The notes under the pieces: model-generated
What the model was told of the DNA's origin: nothing
What the model saw: the letters and a program-made list of their open reading frames with translations, nothing else
The model's database searches: none
Position numbers and translations under genes: made by a program
In this document: positions 38,784-47,293 of the stretch, piece after piece
Numbering within the stretch: position 1 is the stretch's first letter
How the letters are laid out: every line of letters begins with the position of its first letter
Source of the DNA: Geosporobacter ferrireducens
Lineage (GTDB): Bacteria > Bacillota > Clostridia > Peptostreptococcales > Thermotaleaceae
DNA: 64,000 nucleotides
Direction of reading: 5' to 3'
Assembly: GCF_001750685.1 (NCBI RefSeq)
Contig: NZ_CP017269.1
Coordinates: 2,583,416 to 2,647,415 of the forward strand

Positions 38784-39361
38784 TAGCCTTTCACCTCCTG
38801 TAAAGCTACTTTTAATGCACTCATGTTTCCTTCAATTACTTGAGGTTTAGATGCAAACTTGTGTTGGAAGGATTCTACCATTGACTCTAAGAACTTTTCT
38901 TCAGTCATAACGCCTGTTACCTTCACTACGGCTGCAAGCATTGGTGTATTAGGAAAATATTTTCCCAGCGTCTCCATAGATACTTTTCGCGCATCAATTG
39001 TATAGACTTTTCCTTCGTATCCACCTAATTTTGCTCTCAGTTGCTCAGGATCTTTGTCTGTATTAACGATGATTGCGCCCTCTTTTTTTAATCCTGCACA
39101 TACATCTACGTCTTTGATAAGGGACTCGTCTACTACTACTACAAAGTCTGGCTCATAGATATTGCTGTGGATTCTAATTTTTTCATCACTGATTCTGTTA
39201 TAAGCGGTAATCGGTGCACCCATTCTTTCCGGACCATACTCCGGAAATCCTTGAATATATTTACCAGTCATAAAAGCAGCCTCTGCCAACAATAAAGAAG
39301 CTGTCTTGGCACCTTGACCACCACGGCCATGCCAGCGGATTTCTGTCATTTGCATTGCCAT
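38783..39361 (-). CDS. porG: 2-oxoacid:ferredoxin oxidoreductase, gamma subunit
   Basis: 192 residues. IRWHGRGGQGAKTASLLLAE at the N-terminus is the conserved gamma-domain start. GGGAGGAA precedes the ATG at 39361; the ATG at 39379 has no site. It is the first gene of porGDAB. The 430 bp upstream hold repeated TACTRTTACAG-like motifs and no gene. Confidence 0.93.
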   Translation of the reverse strand: MAMQMTEIRWHGRGGQGAKTASLLLAEAAFMTGKYIQGFPEYGPERMGAPITAYNRISDEKIRIHSNIYEPDFVVVVDESLIKDVDVCAGLKKEGAIIVNTDKDPEQLRAKLGGYEGKVYTIDARKVSMETLGKYFPNTPMLAAVVKVTGVMTEEKFLESMVESFQHKFASKPQVIEGNMSALKVALQEVKG

Positions 39362-39500
39362 TGTTTTTCCTCCCTTCATATTCCTTCAATATAATGCAAG
39401 CCTCCGTTTTGAAAGCATAAGCCCAGCAACTTTCAAAACTGTGCCTGATCAGGCAATTCTCCTTATTGTCAATTTACTGACAATTCTCGGTATACAACTG

Positions 39501-39628
39501 TACTATTACAGCGGTATATTTGTGTGTCTGTATTATTACAGTTTAAAACTCTACTGTAACAGTATGTATAGTTTTTATTAATTCTGGCTACAATATATTG
39601 TTACAGCTTTCAAAGCCTAGTATAACAG
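39501..39628. promoter_or_regulatory. Cluster of TA(C/T)T(A/G)TTACAG motifs upstream of porGDAB
   Basis: TACTATTACAG (39501), TATTATTACAG (39531), TACTGTAACAGTA palindrome (39552-39564) and TATTGTTACAG (39596), plus half-site TATAACAG (39621). The second also reads as palindrome CTGTATTATTACAG. Spacings are 30, 21 and 44 bases. They lie 140-270 bp before porG. An operator array for an unidentified regulator is inferred. No clear sigma-A promoter was defined in this gap. Confidence 0.5.
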
Positions 39629-39701
39629 ATGCTTTTATAAGTGTCAATATAGATATTTCCTCCATGAAAAACCTTATTTTTCCTTGGTATTTCATCAAAA
39701 A

Positions 39702-39743
39702 CAAAAAAAATTACACCTTCGCCGCTTATGAAATAGCGAAGGT
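39702..39743 (-). terminator. Terminator of bofA
   Basis: ACCTTCGC-N13-GCGAAGGT-type stem followed by GTAATTTTTTTT on the minus strand. Confidence 0.75.
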
Positions 39744-39792
39744 ATAATATACAAATTAAACAGATTTTCTTTTATTAAAAATATTTCCTTTA

Positions 39793-40065
39793 TTATAATA
39801 AGTATCGTAATCCTAGCATCAAGAAGATTCCTGGCACACCTAAAAATCCTGCTACCAGTGCAGTAACCGGATTAATCGCAATGCCTATCTGAAAGAAGCC
39901 ACCAATAAAGTTTAAAATCAGCAACGCAATACCACCAACGATTCCATTGTACATTAACTTGATTACAATCTTAATAGGCACCAGCAAAATATATCCTACA
40001 ATATATAACAGTATCAAGCCGAAGGCGTAGGCTAAAATAATATTAATCTCCATTCCAATTCCCAT
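39793..40065 (-). CDS. bofA: Pro-sigma-K processing inhibitor BofA
   Basis: 90 residues, almost wholly hydrophobic with two or three membrane segments; GIAINPVTALVAGFLGVPGI near the C-terminus is the BofA signature. In Bacillus it holds SpoIVFB inactive until forespore signalling; many Clostridia keep BofA without SpoIVFB. AGGAGTG precedes the ATG at 40065. Neighbour yaaL upstream matches the B. subtilis order. Confidence 0.9.
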   Translation of the reverse strand: MGIGMEINIILAYAFGLILLYIVGYILLVPIKIVIKLMYNGIVGGIALLILNFIGGFFQIGIAINPVTALVAGFLGVPGIFLMLGLRYLL

Positions 40066-40241
40066 CCGCTTCACTCCTGGCATGTATAATCATTTTTTAT
40101 CCAGACTCTATTGTTACATTATATAGAGTTTGTACGAAGAATATGTCACATTTTTAGCTTTGTGAAAAATAAAAAGGACAGCGAGAGAGTCTGTCCCACT
40201 CTCCATTCTGCCCTTGGATAAAATGTATCGATCTCTTTATG

Positions 40242-40544
40242 TTATTGAAGTCCATCTCGTACACCCATTTCTCTTGCCAGCTTCATGAGATAGACATATC
40301 TGGTTTTTGCCGCTTGTACTCGGTAGATCGCATAATCTACCAGATCATCATCGGTAACATTTTGAAAATATGCCTCTGCATTCTTCCATTCTTCATGGGC
40401 AATCCGAATAGTATCAATCATTTTTTCATCTTCTGACCGCAGATCAGCGCCACTGATAATTCTTGCGTAAAAATTATTAACGGCACTCAGAAACTTATTT
40501 TCCGACTCCTTATTATTTCTTGAGTATTGTGTCATTTGACCCAT
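40242..40544 (-). CDS. YaaL-like DUF2508 protein
   Basis: 100 residues, soluble, helical, with DIRIAHEEWKNAEAYF-like central segment and YVYLMKLAREMG at the end, as in the DUF2508 family next to bofA. GGGGGGT precedes the ATG at 40544 by six bases; the longer frame to 40565 lacks a site. Function unknown. Confidence 0.85.
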   Translation of the reverse strand: MGQMTQYSRNNKESENKFLSAVNNFYARIISGADLRSEDEKMIDTIRIAHEEWKNAEAYFQNVTDDDLVDYAIYRVQAAKTRYVYLMKLAREMGVRDGLQ

Positions 40545-40662
40545 TTTAGTACCCCCCATGTACATTAATTCTATTTTGTATGTTATCCATATTTTGGATG
40601 ATCTATACCTGTCTTCAAGGATGGAATATTTACCTTGGGTAATATCTCCAAAAAATATTTAT

Positions 40663-40677
40663 TGATAATGATTATTA
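40663..40677. promoter_or_regulatory. Fur/PerR-like box
   Basis: TGATAATGATTATTA matches the 7-1-7 Fur box TGATAATNATTATCA at 14 of 15 positions and the PerR box at 13 of 15. It lies between divergent yaaL (start 120 bp away) and sodA (start 230 bp away). Confidence 0.6.
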
Positions 40678-40714
40678 ATATCACAAATGGATATATATGA
40701 GATAAGATCGCTGG

Positions 40715-40744
40715 TTGTACTCAATCAATGATATCTGTTAAGAT
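40715..40744 (+). promoter_or_regulatory. Candidate sodA promoter
   Basis: TTGTAC (40715-40720), 18-base spacer and TAAGAT (40739-40744), about 40 bp past the Fur/PerR-like box. The same -10 occurs at the rRNA promoters. Confidence 0.35.
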
Positions 40745-40800
40745 CATTTGATTTATGGATTTTAGTCGGAAATGATCTATGCCTTATCCCCAAAATAAGT

Positions 40801-40870
40801 GGGCAAACATAAGGCCTGCTCCTACAAAAATATATTTTATTTTTAAAGCGTAAATCTATATCAAAAAGAT
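40801..40870. repeat. Short hairpin repeat, copy B, with extension
   Basis: GGGCAAACATAAGGCCTGCTC then CTACAAAAATATATTTTATT and a further stretch similar to copy D (53820-53890). It lies about 40 bp before the sodA start. Confidence 0.7.
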
Positions 40871-40907
40871 AAATTAAAAACAATTCAATAATAAGGAGGA
40901 TTTTTTT

Positions 40908-41522
40908 ATGCAACATCAATTACCTAAACTGGACTATGCTTATGATGCCCTTGAACCGCATATTGATCAGCTAACAATGGAAATCCATTACTCCCGGCAT
41001 CATGCTGCCTATGTCAATAATTTAAATAATGCATTGGAAAACTATAAAGATTTACAAGCATTATCTTTAGAAGAATTGCTTAAATCTCTAGATCAGTTAC
41101 CCGAGTCAATTTATTGGCCTGTACGAAATAACGGCGGCGGCCACTTCAATCACACCCTCTTTTGGTCACTGCTAAGTCCGAATGGCGGCGGCCATCCCTC
41201 TGGGGAACTGGCAGAAAAGATTAAAGATACCTTTGGAACCTTTGAACAATTTCAAGACCTTTTTAATAAGGCAGCCCTCTCCCGATTTGGCAGTGGCTGG
41301 GCATGGCTGGTTCTTCATCCCGACGGTTCCATATCCGTAGTTTCCACACCAAATCAGGATAACCCCGTCTCAGATGGCTTACAGCCAATCTTAGGGTTGG
41401 ACGTATGGGAACATGCTTATTACTTAAAATATATGAACAAGCGCCCTGATTATATAAATGCTTGGTGGAATGTTGTAAACTGGGACGCTGTTGAAAAACG
41501 TTATCAGCTTTTAAAAAAATAA
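40908..41522 (+). CDS. sodA: Fe/Mn superoxide dismutase
   Basis: 204 residues. Metal ligands are seen in [14 protein letters not shown] (His near 27), [11 protein letters not shown] (His near 82) and [12 protein letters not shown] (Asp and His near 165-169). It dismutates superoxide, protecting an anaerobe during air exposure. GGAGG precedes the ATG. The metal choice, Fe or Mn, cannot be fixed by eye. It interrupts the conserved recR-yaaL order, on the opposite strand, with a Fur/PerR-like box upstream. Confidence 0.96.
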   Translation: MQHQLPKLDYAYDALEPHIDQLTMEIHYSRHHAAYVNNLNNALENYKDLQALSLEELLKSLDQLPESIYWPVRNNGGGHFNHTLFWSLLSPNGGGHPSGELAEKIKDTFGTFEQFQDLFNKAALSRFGSGWAWLVLHPDGSISVVSTPNQDNPVSDGLQPILGLDVWEHAYYLKYMNKRPDYINAWWNVVNWDAVEKRYQLLKK

Positions 41523-41575
41523 TCTTTTTACGCACTTCAGAATTTTGTATGAGAATAAAAAACAAGAATAATATA

Positions 41576-41615
41576 GAAAGAGGCTGCGAGGGAATGATCC
41601 CATGCAGCCTCTTTC
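41576..41615. terminator. Bidirectional terminator between sodA and PHP gene
   Basis: GAAAGAGGCTGC...GCAGCCTCTTTC stem, directly at the PHP gene stop; usable on both strands. Confidence 0.8.
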
Positions 41616-43036
41616 TATTGGGAAGACAAAACAATATAGATGGGGTTGGTGATTGCTACCAGCGAATCCTCTTCATCATCAGTGATTTTATGATGCAGCT
41701 CAATCCGATACCATCCAGTATCATGGACTACCTTCTCAAAATATAGGTTTAATTTCTCCTTTGGCGGACACGAATATTTTTTGAGGATATACCCATCTTG
41801 AATAATTCTTAATTCCAGTTCCTCTTCTGTATTAGTCACACCTATATGAAATTCAACGACTTGATTCTCTGAGGGCACAATCTCCTCCCCGATCATATAG
41901 GTTTTTCCTTTGTATATGGCGTTAAAGTCTACCATCGGCCCTGCAGTCATAAAAACTTTTCCACTTTTTATTCCTTGAAGCAGTGCTTCTTGGGACAGGT
42001 TTTCACAGTAAATGTAATTTAGCAGACTGCCCAATCTTTTTGCATATAGGTCAAAACTGTGAAGATCACTCCCCGCCACAGCAGTTAATCGATATCCTTG
42101 ATTCAGCAGATCATTCCATAAACTTCTAGCCATTTCGTTGCTTCTAGTATTTTTTAAAAGCCATGGCGCATTCCATATTTCTATGGCATCCACCTGATGA
42201 TAATCAATTCCCTGATAGTTCCAGCTGACTTGACCATTATGATTTAATATACGGGGATGGTTGATGCAGAAAATACCGCCTTTACTGCGCGTATCTTTAA
42301 TGATATCAAAAATGGTTCTATTACGGTAACCGATACGCCAATCAATCCAATCATCGATCCCCAAGGCATTGGCATGCCCCCTCGGTGTAGTCACCTCCAC
42401 CCCCGGAATCAGCAGAATATCCTTATGTCTTTTAAAATATTGCCAGCTGCTGATCGTATTATGGTCAGTAATTGCAATAAAATCCAACTGGTTTTCCCGG
42501 GCTGCTTTAATGATTTCCTTTACCGGCTCTTTCCCGTCACTTTCTTGGGAGTGTATGTGCAAATCTCCTCTATACCATCTTTTCTCATTCGATACGATAT
42601 GCTTTTTTTGTGTTGGTTTTTTTATAGCAAATCGGCTGACAGTGTTGTTATCATAATATATTTCTATACTGAGATGATATTTACAAATTGCAAATACTTC
42701 TACGCTGTCAATTTCAGCAATCCATCGTCCTTTAGGAATATTGCCAAATAGTGCCCCCGGAGATGCACAAGTAGGTGTAATGAATATTTCGATCTCATTT
42801 TTTTTGATATTGGCAGTATATTTTCCGATTCCTCGAAATCTTCGATAATCATAAAGCTGTAGGTAAAGTATGTTTTTAGGCTCTTTATTATATTGTAAAT
42901 GAACATAAATCTTTGTAGCTCCTTCTTTAACTTCAAAGGGAAATTGAAAGTATTTTTTTTGATCTCTGGTTGAGAAAACTCCCTGGTAACGATATACTAC
43001 CGGACTCGCTTCTGTTAAATGGGCCAGGTCACGCAT
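41615..43036 (-). CDS. PHP-domain (CehA/McbA-like) metallohydrolase
   Basis: 473 residues. An N-terminal beta domain (about 1-145) precedes a PHP domain with metal ligands DLHIHSQESDG near residue 156, ITDHNT near residue 191, and ...CINHPR, then VAGSDLHSF near residue 318. The rest is beta-rich. Members are phosphoesterases or esterases acting on varied compounds. No signal peptide is visible. Start ATG follows GAAGGGATG. It lies between recR and sodA, inserted into the conserved cluster. Confidence 0.85.
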   Translation of the reverse strand: MRDLAHLTEASPVVYRYQGVFSTRDQKKYFQFPFEVKEGATKIYVHLQYNKEPKNILYLQLYDYRRFRGIGKYTANIKKNEIEIFITPTCASPGALFGNIPKGRWIAEIDSVEVFAICKYHLSIEIYYDNNTVSRFAIKKPTQKKHIVSNEKRWYRGDLHIHSQESDGKEPVKEIIKAARENQLDFIAITDHNTISSWQYFKRHKDILLIPGVEVTTPRGHANALGIDDWIDWRIGYRNRTIFDIIKDTRSKGGIFCINHPRILNHNGQVSWNYQGIDYHQVDAIEIWNAPWLLKNTRSNEMARSLWNDLLNQGYRLTAVAGSDLHSFDLYAKRLGSLLNYIYCENLSQEALLQGIKSGKVFMTAGPMVDFNAIYKGKTYMIGEEIVPSENQVVEFHIGVTNTEEELELRIIQDGYILKKYSCPPKEKLNLYFEKVVHDTGWYRIELHHKITDDEEDSLVAITNPIYIVLSSQ

Positions 43037-43216
43037 CTATAACATCCCTTCATAAGATCAACATGCATAAAACTTTTCAGGATATTGAAATTTTTTATAA
43101 TTCTTGCACTTATTATATGAAAGAAATATTAACAGATCATTAACCTTGTATAAAATCTATGTTAACTTTATCCGCTTTTAGCATTTAAAATATATTTGGC
43201 ACAGATTTTTTCTAAT

Positions 43217-43264
43217 AAAAAACATGGTTTGAAAAGAGACGAATGACTCCTCAAAACCATGTCT
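43217..43264 (-). terminator. Terminator of recR
   Basis: ACATGGTTT...AAACCATGT stem with a 29-base loop followed by T5 on the minus strand. Confidence 0.7.
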
Positions 43265-43291
43265 TATTGTAAACCTTTATCTTTTTCATAC

Positions 43292-43891
43292 TTATATCTC
43301 TCTTCTTCCCTCTAAAGCCTTAGACAAGGTCACCTCATCTGCATATTCCAAGTCTCCGCCTACCGGTATTCCATGGGCAATTCTTGTGGTTTTGATTCCC
43401 ATAGGCTTGATTAGCTTAGAAATATACATAGAAGTGGCTTCTCCTTCAATGGTTGGATTCGTTGCTAGGATCACTTCCTTGACTGATACATTTTGTAGTC
43501 GAAGGAGCAGTTCCTTAATGCGTATATCCTCCGGTCCAATGCCTTCCATAGGAGAAATGGCTCCATGGAGCACATGATATACGCCTTTGAATTCTCTTGT
43601 TCTCTCCATGGCTACCACATCGCGAGGGTCCTCCACCACACAGATCATACTTCTATCCCGCTGTTCACTTCTACAGAGGTTGCATGGATCTATATCTGTG
43701 ATGTTCCCACAATAAGAGCAGTATTTCGTTCTTTGCTTAGCTTCTACAATGGCTTCAGATAGATTTACAGCGTCTTCTTCTCTCATATTTAGCACATAAA
43801 AGGCAAGTCTCTGAGCAGATTTTCTTCCTATCCCGGGAAGTTTTGAAAACTCTTCAATCAGTCTAGCCACTGGCGCCGCATAATAATTCAT
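43292..43891 (-). CDS. recR: Recombination mediator RecR
   Basis: 199 residues. An HhH region ([18 protein letters not shown]), a zinc finger [16 protein letters not shown] near residue 57, a Toprim part [16 protein letters not shown] near residue 80 and a C-terminal Walker-B-like [14 protein letters not shown] are present. It loads RecA with RecO at gaps. It lies 100 bp after ebfC, in the order dnaX-ebfC-recR. Confidence 0.97.
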   Translation of the reverse strand: MNYYAAPVARLIEEFSKLPGIGRKSAQRLAFYVLNMREEDAVNLSEAIVEAKQRTKYCSYCGNITDIDPCNLCRSEQRDRSMICVVEDPRDVVAMERTREFKGVYHVLHGAISPMEGIGPEDIRIKELLLRLQNVSVKEVILATNPTIEGEATSMYISKLIKPMGIKTTRIAHGIPVGGDLEYADEVTLSKALEGRREI

Positions 43892-43931
43892 TTAAATCTC
43901 CTCTTTTCAGCAAATGGTTCGCTACAATTTT

Positions 43932-43953
43932 AGGCGGACACAAGGCCCGCCTT
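43932..43953. repeat. Short hairpin repeat, copy C
   Basis: GGCGG-ACACAAGG-CCCGCC; the stem keeps pairing though its bases differ from copy A (G-C for A-T). It lies between ebfC and recR. Confidence 0.65.
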
Positions 43954-43990
43954 AATTTACAGTTTACAACTACCCGTGGATTTCCTACAA

Positions 43991-44329
43991 TTAAAATAAG
44001 CCTGGCAGATTCATTCCACCTGTCACTTTACCCATTTCCTTAGCCATCATTTCTTCAGCTTTTCTCAAAGCTTCATTGGCTGCTGCTAAGATTAGATCTT
44101 GCAGCATTTCGATATCATCAGGATCCACCACTGCAGGTTGGATCGCGATATCTAGAATCTCTCTCTTTCCATTCACCTTTACAGTTACGGCTCCGCCACC
44201 TGCACTGGCTTCTACCTCTCTCTGTTCAACCTCTTCCTGAAGCTTCTCCATTTCTTTTTGCATTTTCTGTACCTGCTTCAGCATATTATTCATGTTACCG
44301 GGCATTCCGGGGAATTTTCCTTTTGACAA
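43991..44329 (-). CDS. ebfC: Nucleoid-associated protein EbfC/YaaK
   Basis: 112 residues. [40 protein letters not shown] and [17 protein letters not shown] mark the YbaB/EbfC family, which bind DNA as dimers. The start is taken at TTG about 44329 following GGAGGAG; the frame continues to a TTG at 44368 without a ribosome site. It sits between dnaX and recR, as in most bacteria. Confidence 0.94.
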   Translation of the reverse strand: MSKGKFPGMPGNMNNMLKQVQKMQKEMEKLQEEVEQREVEASAGGGAVTVKVNGKREILDIAIQPAVVDPDDIEMLQDLILAAANEALRKAEEMMAKEMGKVTGGMNLPGLF

Positions 44330-44411
44330 TTTTATCTCCTCCGTTTTACGAATTTCTTTTTTCTTCAATTATTATATCATATATATCTTCCAAATATTGA
44401 TATAATCATGA

Positions 44412-46058
44412 TTATTCTTCTATGATTTCAACCAGGTCTTCTCCAAAGATCTCAATGATCTTTTGTACTTCCAAATCCTCTTCAGCTATAGAAATTTCTT
44501 TGCCGGCTTCAGATAGCTGGGGCGCTTCATCCTCCATAATACATTTGATATAGACTGTTTCTCCCAGAATTTCTTCAAGGACCCCTTCAATAAATTCCTT
44601 ATTCGGACTGTTTCCGGCAGCTTCCTTATGAAAACCAAAGCCTTCTTTAAAAACAATCAGCAGTGTGTTCCTATCTACAGTAGCCGGCTTTCCTTCCATC
44701 AGTACTGCATGGGCTGAGATCTTTCTTTTCTTAATCTCTTTAAGGATATCCGACCAAAGCTTTTCAATCTTCTCTAAAGAAATGGATTTCCCTGAAGCCG
44801 GCGGTCTTGGCATCGGTTGTGGTTGTTTTTCTTCTACTTTTTTTGTTGATATTTCAATCGGTTTTTCTTCTTCCTCTGCTCTTTTTTCTACCTCACTTCT
44901 TACAAATCCATGCTGCAGTTTCTTCTCTAATGCTGCAATCCGCTCCAACAGCCCGTCTATCGAAGGATCTAACATTGGTTGACATAGCTTCAACACTGCT
45001 ACCTCCAGTAATATTCTTGGTTGGCTGGACCACTTGGCATTTACCTCCACCTCAGACAGAATATGAATAGCACGAATAGCCGCAGAGGTATCCGTCTTTT
45101 CTCCTTGTTCCTTTAATCTTTCAATATTTTCTCTAGAAAGATTGATAATTCCTTCTACATTTTGAGAAGCCTTTGTCATCAGCAGGTTTCTATAGTGCCT
45201 GATCAAGTCCTTAATAAACTGCTGGATGTCTTTCCCCGCACCAATAAGCGCCTCGATGTTCTCCATCGCCTCTCTTGAGTTTCCCTCTATCACTGCATTG
45301 ACAAGGCTGAATATAAATTCGTCGCTTACAGTCCCTAATACACCAATTACATCATCATATGTAATCCCGTCTACACAGTAGGCAATACATTGATCCAACA
45401 AACTTAAAGCATCCCGCATCGCGCCGTCTGCATTTCTTGTAATTAGACGAAGGGCGCTTGATTCCGCTTGAATACCTGTTTTCTCACAGATATCGGCCAA
45501 CAATTTCACCATTTCTTCTTCTTTTACCCTTTTAAAATCAAAGCGCTGACATCTGGACAAAATGGTGGCAGGAATCTTATGAGGTTCTGTGGTAGCCAAG
45601 ATAAAAATTACAAAATGGGGCGGCTCTTCCAGGGTTTTCAGCAGAGCATTGAACGCTCCTGTAGAGAGCATGTGCACTTCATCAATGATATATACTTTAT
45701 ATTTACCTTTTGTCGGAGGGTATTTTACATTCTCTCTCAGCTCTCGAATATCATCAACACCATTATTCGAAGCTGCATCGATTTCAATAACATCCATGAC
45801 CGTTTCCTGTTGGATACCCGTGCAAGTATCACATTGGTTGCAGGGATTCAGGTCAACCGGATTGGCACAATTTACAGCCCGTGCAAAAATCTTGGCGGTT
45901 GAGGTTTTTCCAGTCCCACGGGTACCGCAAAATAAGTAGGCATGGGCAATATTATTATTTTTAATCTGATTTTTTAAAGTTTGTGTAATGTGCTCCTGAC
46001 CGATCACATCCTCAAATGTTCTGGGACGCCACTTTCGATATAGGGCAATATATGTCAA
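44412..46058 (-). CDS. dnaX: DNA polymerase III subunits gamma/tau
   Basis: 548 residues. P-loop GTRGTGKTSTAKIFA near residue 45, zinc module CANPVDLNPCNQCDTC, Walker B DEVH and SRC motif LSRCQRFDF define the clamp loader ATPase. The tau part beyond residue about 380 is shorter than in E. coli. The start is taken at TTG 46058 (MTYIALYRKWRP), four bases after GGGTGAT. The frame runs on to 46109 without a site. It lies directly after SRP RNA. Confidence 0.95.
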   Translation of the reverse strand: MTYIALYRKWRPRTFEDVIGQEHITQTLKNQIKNNNIAHAYLFCGTRGTGKTSTAKIFARAVNCANPVDLNPCNQCDTCTGIQQETVMDVIEIDAASNNGVDDIRELRENVKYPPTKGKYKVYIIDEVHMLSTGAFNALLKTLEEPPHFVIFILATTEPHKIPATILSRCQRFDFKRVKEEEMVKLLADICEKTGIQAESSALRLITRNADGAMRDALSLLDQCIAYCVDGITYDDVIGVLGTVSDEFIFSLVNAVIEGNSREAMENIEALIGAGKDIQQFIKDLIRHYRNLLMTKASQNVEGIINLSRENIERLKEQGEKTDTSAAIRAIHILSEVEVNAKWSSQPRILLEVAVLKLCQPMLDPSIDGLLERIAALEKKLQHGFVRSEVEKRAEEEEKPIEISTKKVEEKQPQPMPRPPASGKSISLEKIEKLWSDILKEIKKRKISAHAVLMEGKPATVDRNTLLIVFKEGFGFHKEAAGNSPNKEFIEGVLEEILGETVYIKCIMEDEAPQLSEAGKEISIAEEDLEVQKIIEIFGEDLVEIIEE

Positions 46059-46140
46059 GGGAATCACCCGCTTTCCATTGGAATTATTATTTACTTCTTT
46101 TAAGCTCAATTATTTATCATTATAACACACTAAAATATAA

Positions 46141-46169
46141 AAAAACATGTAGAATCATTCTACATGTTT
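46141..46169 (-). terminator. Terminator of SRP RNA
   Basis: AACATGTAGAAT-GATTCTACATGTT stem followed by T5-T7 on the minus strand, directly after the SRP RNA. Leaky read-through into dnaX is possible. Confidence 0.8.
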
Positions 46170-46185
46170 GATAAACATATATAGG

Positions 46186-46452
46186 GCCGTGCACCTATCG
46201 TTGACAAGCTGTTACTGACGTTACCTGAACAGTTAACTCAGACCAGGCTCCCCCGCGGCACACGAGAGTGCTTACTTACCGTTGCTTCCTTCCGGACCTG
46301 GCGGGGTTCATAAGTTCCCGTTGCGCAGGACCCAGTCTTCCTCGCCACTTATTCAGGGCAGACTCAACAACAGCAGGCCTCCGATAGGAATTCAATCCTG
46401 CTACAGCGGGTTGCAGGTTACAGGGCACCGCTACCTCCCCATCTAGCACGGC
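46186..46452 (-). ncRNA. ffs: Signal recognition particle RNA (large, Alu-domain form)
   Basis: About 267 nt. GGGGAGGTAGCGGTGCCCTGTA near the 5' end is shared with B. subtilis scRNA. The apical loop GGTCCGGAAGGAAGCA, where Ffh binds, lies in the middle, and the ends GCCGTGC and GCACGGC pair. It carries the Alu domain of Bacillus/Clostridia SRP. It is between tRNA-Ser and dnaX, as in B. subtilis. Confidence 0.96.
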
Positions 46453-46472
46453 AAAACTTATAAACTGTATAC

Positions 46473-46561
46473 TGGCGGAGAGGGCGGGACTCGAACCCGC
46501 GGGGCCATACGGCCTTACACGCTTTCCAGGCGTGCCCCTTAGCCAACTCGGACACCTCTCC
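46473..46561 (-). tRNA. tRNA-Ser (anticodon GGA)
   Basis: 89 nt including CCA, class II with a long variable arm. Acceptor GGAGAGG/CCTCTCC; anticodon loop CTGGAAA; T-loop GTTCGAGTC. It lies 20 nt before SRP RNA and probably shares its promoter. Confidence 0.96.
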
Positions 46562-46616
46562 GTAATTATGATCTGTCATTTTGATGACGCAATGTGCAAT
46601 GTCTTAACAGAATCTT

Positions 46617-46645
46617 ATTATAGCGAAAAACATGTCTTCTGTCAA
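46617..46645 (-). promoter_or_regulatory. Consensus sigma-A promoter of tRNA-Ser/SRP RNA
   Basis: Perfect -35 TTGACA (46645-46640), 17-base spacer and perfect -10 TATAAT (46622-46617) on the minus strand. Confidence 0.9.
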
Positions 46646-46810
46646 TGAATCCTAGCAAATATTTTTCTGGCAATATTTTCAATTGGCCATTTTGTTTAAA
46701 TCTACTTGCCTGATCATACTACACTGAGTCACATCCCCTGGCTAATCTGCATAAGCTATTATAAAAGGAACTCGTTTACCTTTACATAGCCATAAAGGAG
46801 GTGTCTAAAG

Positions 46811-47020
46811 ATGACTGATACAACTGCAGCAAAATCCGGTTTTGGATTCTTGGGTGACAGCAACATACTATTTTGGGTTTTGATCATTATTGTTTTGTGT
46901 GGCGGAATAGGCCCCTTGGGAAACATCTTTGGGGGATTTGGAAGTGATAACAGTTTGTTTATCATCCTGCTTGTAATCCTGCTATGCTCTGGGGGATTCC
47001 CATTCCTAAACCTATGGTAG
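46811..47020 (+). CDS. Small Gly/Leu/Ile-rich membrane protein with internal repeat
   Basis: 69 residues with two hydrophobic segments (about 20-37 and 47-66) that look alike: NILFWVLIIIVLCGGIGPLG and NSLFIILLVILLCSGGFPFL. AAAGGAGG lies eight bases before the ATG. Such proteins are common, often several per genome, in spore-forming Clostridia; a spore role is a guess. No enzyme motif is seen. Confidence 0.7.
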   Translation: MTDTTAAKSGFGFLGDSNILFWVLIIIVLCGGIGPLGNIFGGFGSDNSLFIILLVILLCSGGFPFLNLW

Positions 47021-47189
47021 CACAATCTCTGAAAGGATCGGACTTTTCCGGTTCTTTTTTCTTTCCTCTAAGCATGTCTTTCATTTTACTTTTTCTTTGC
47101 AGCGCTGTCAATATTTCTTTTCTATGCATTCAAAAAGTGCTATACTATTATCTAATGATTAATTGAGAGCAAAGCTTTTAACATTTCCC

Positions 47190-47218
47190 TTGATATATTC
47201 AATCACTAGGTTTATAAT
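47190..47218 (+). promoter_or_regulatory. Sigma-A promoter of speD
   Basis: -35 TTGATA (47190-47195), 17-base spacer, perfect -10 TATAAT (47213-47218), 76 bases before the start codon. Confidence 0.8.
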
Positions 47219-47293
47219 TGATAACGCAAGGAATAATATTAGTAAATACAAGGTTTTTTCAAAAATAGACCACAATGGAAGAAGGAGGAAAAG

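Noticed and set aside
42257..42751. 164-codon plus-strand frame over the PHP gene
   Set aside because: Shadow of the PHP domain coding strand; no start site or family.
45468..45939. Two plus-strand frames of 116-144 codons over dnaX
   Set aside because: Antisense to the conserved AAA+ domain of dnaX, with no ribosome binding site.
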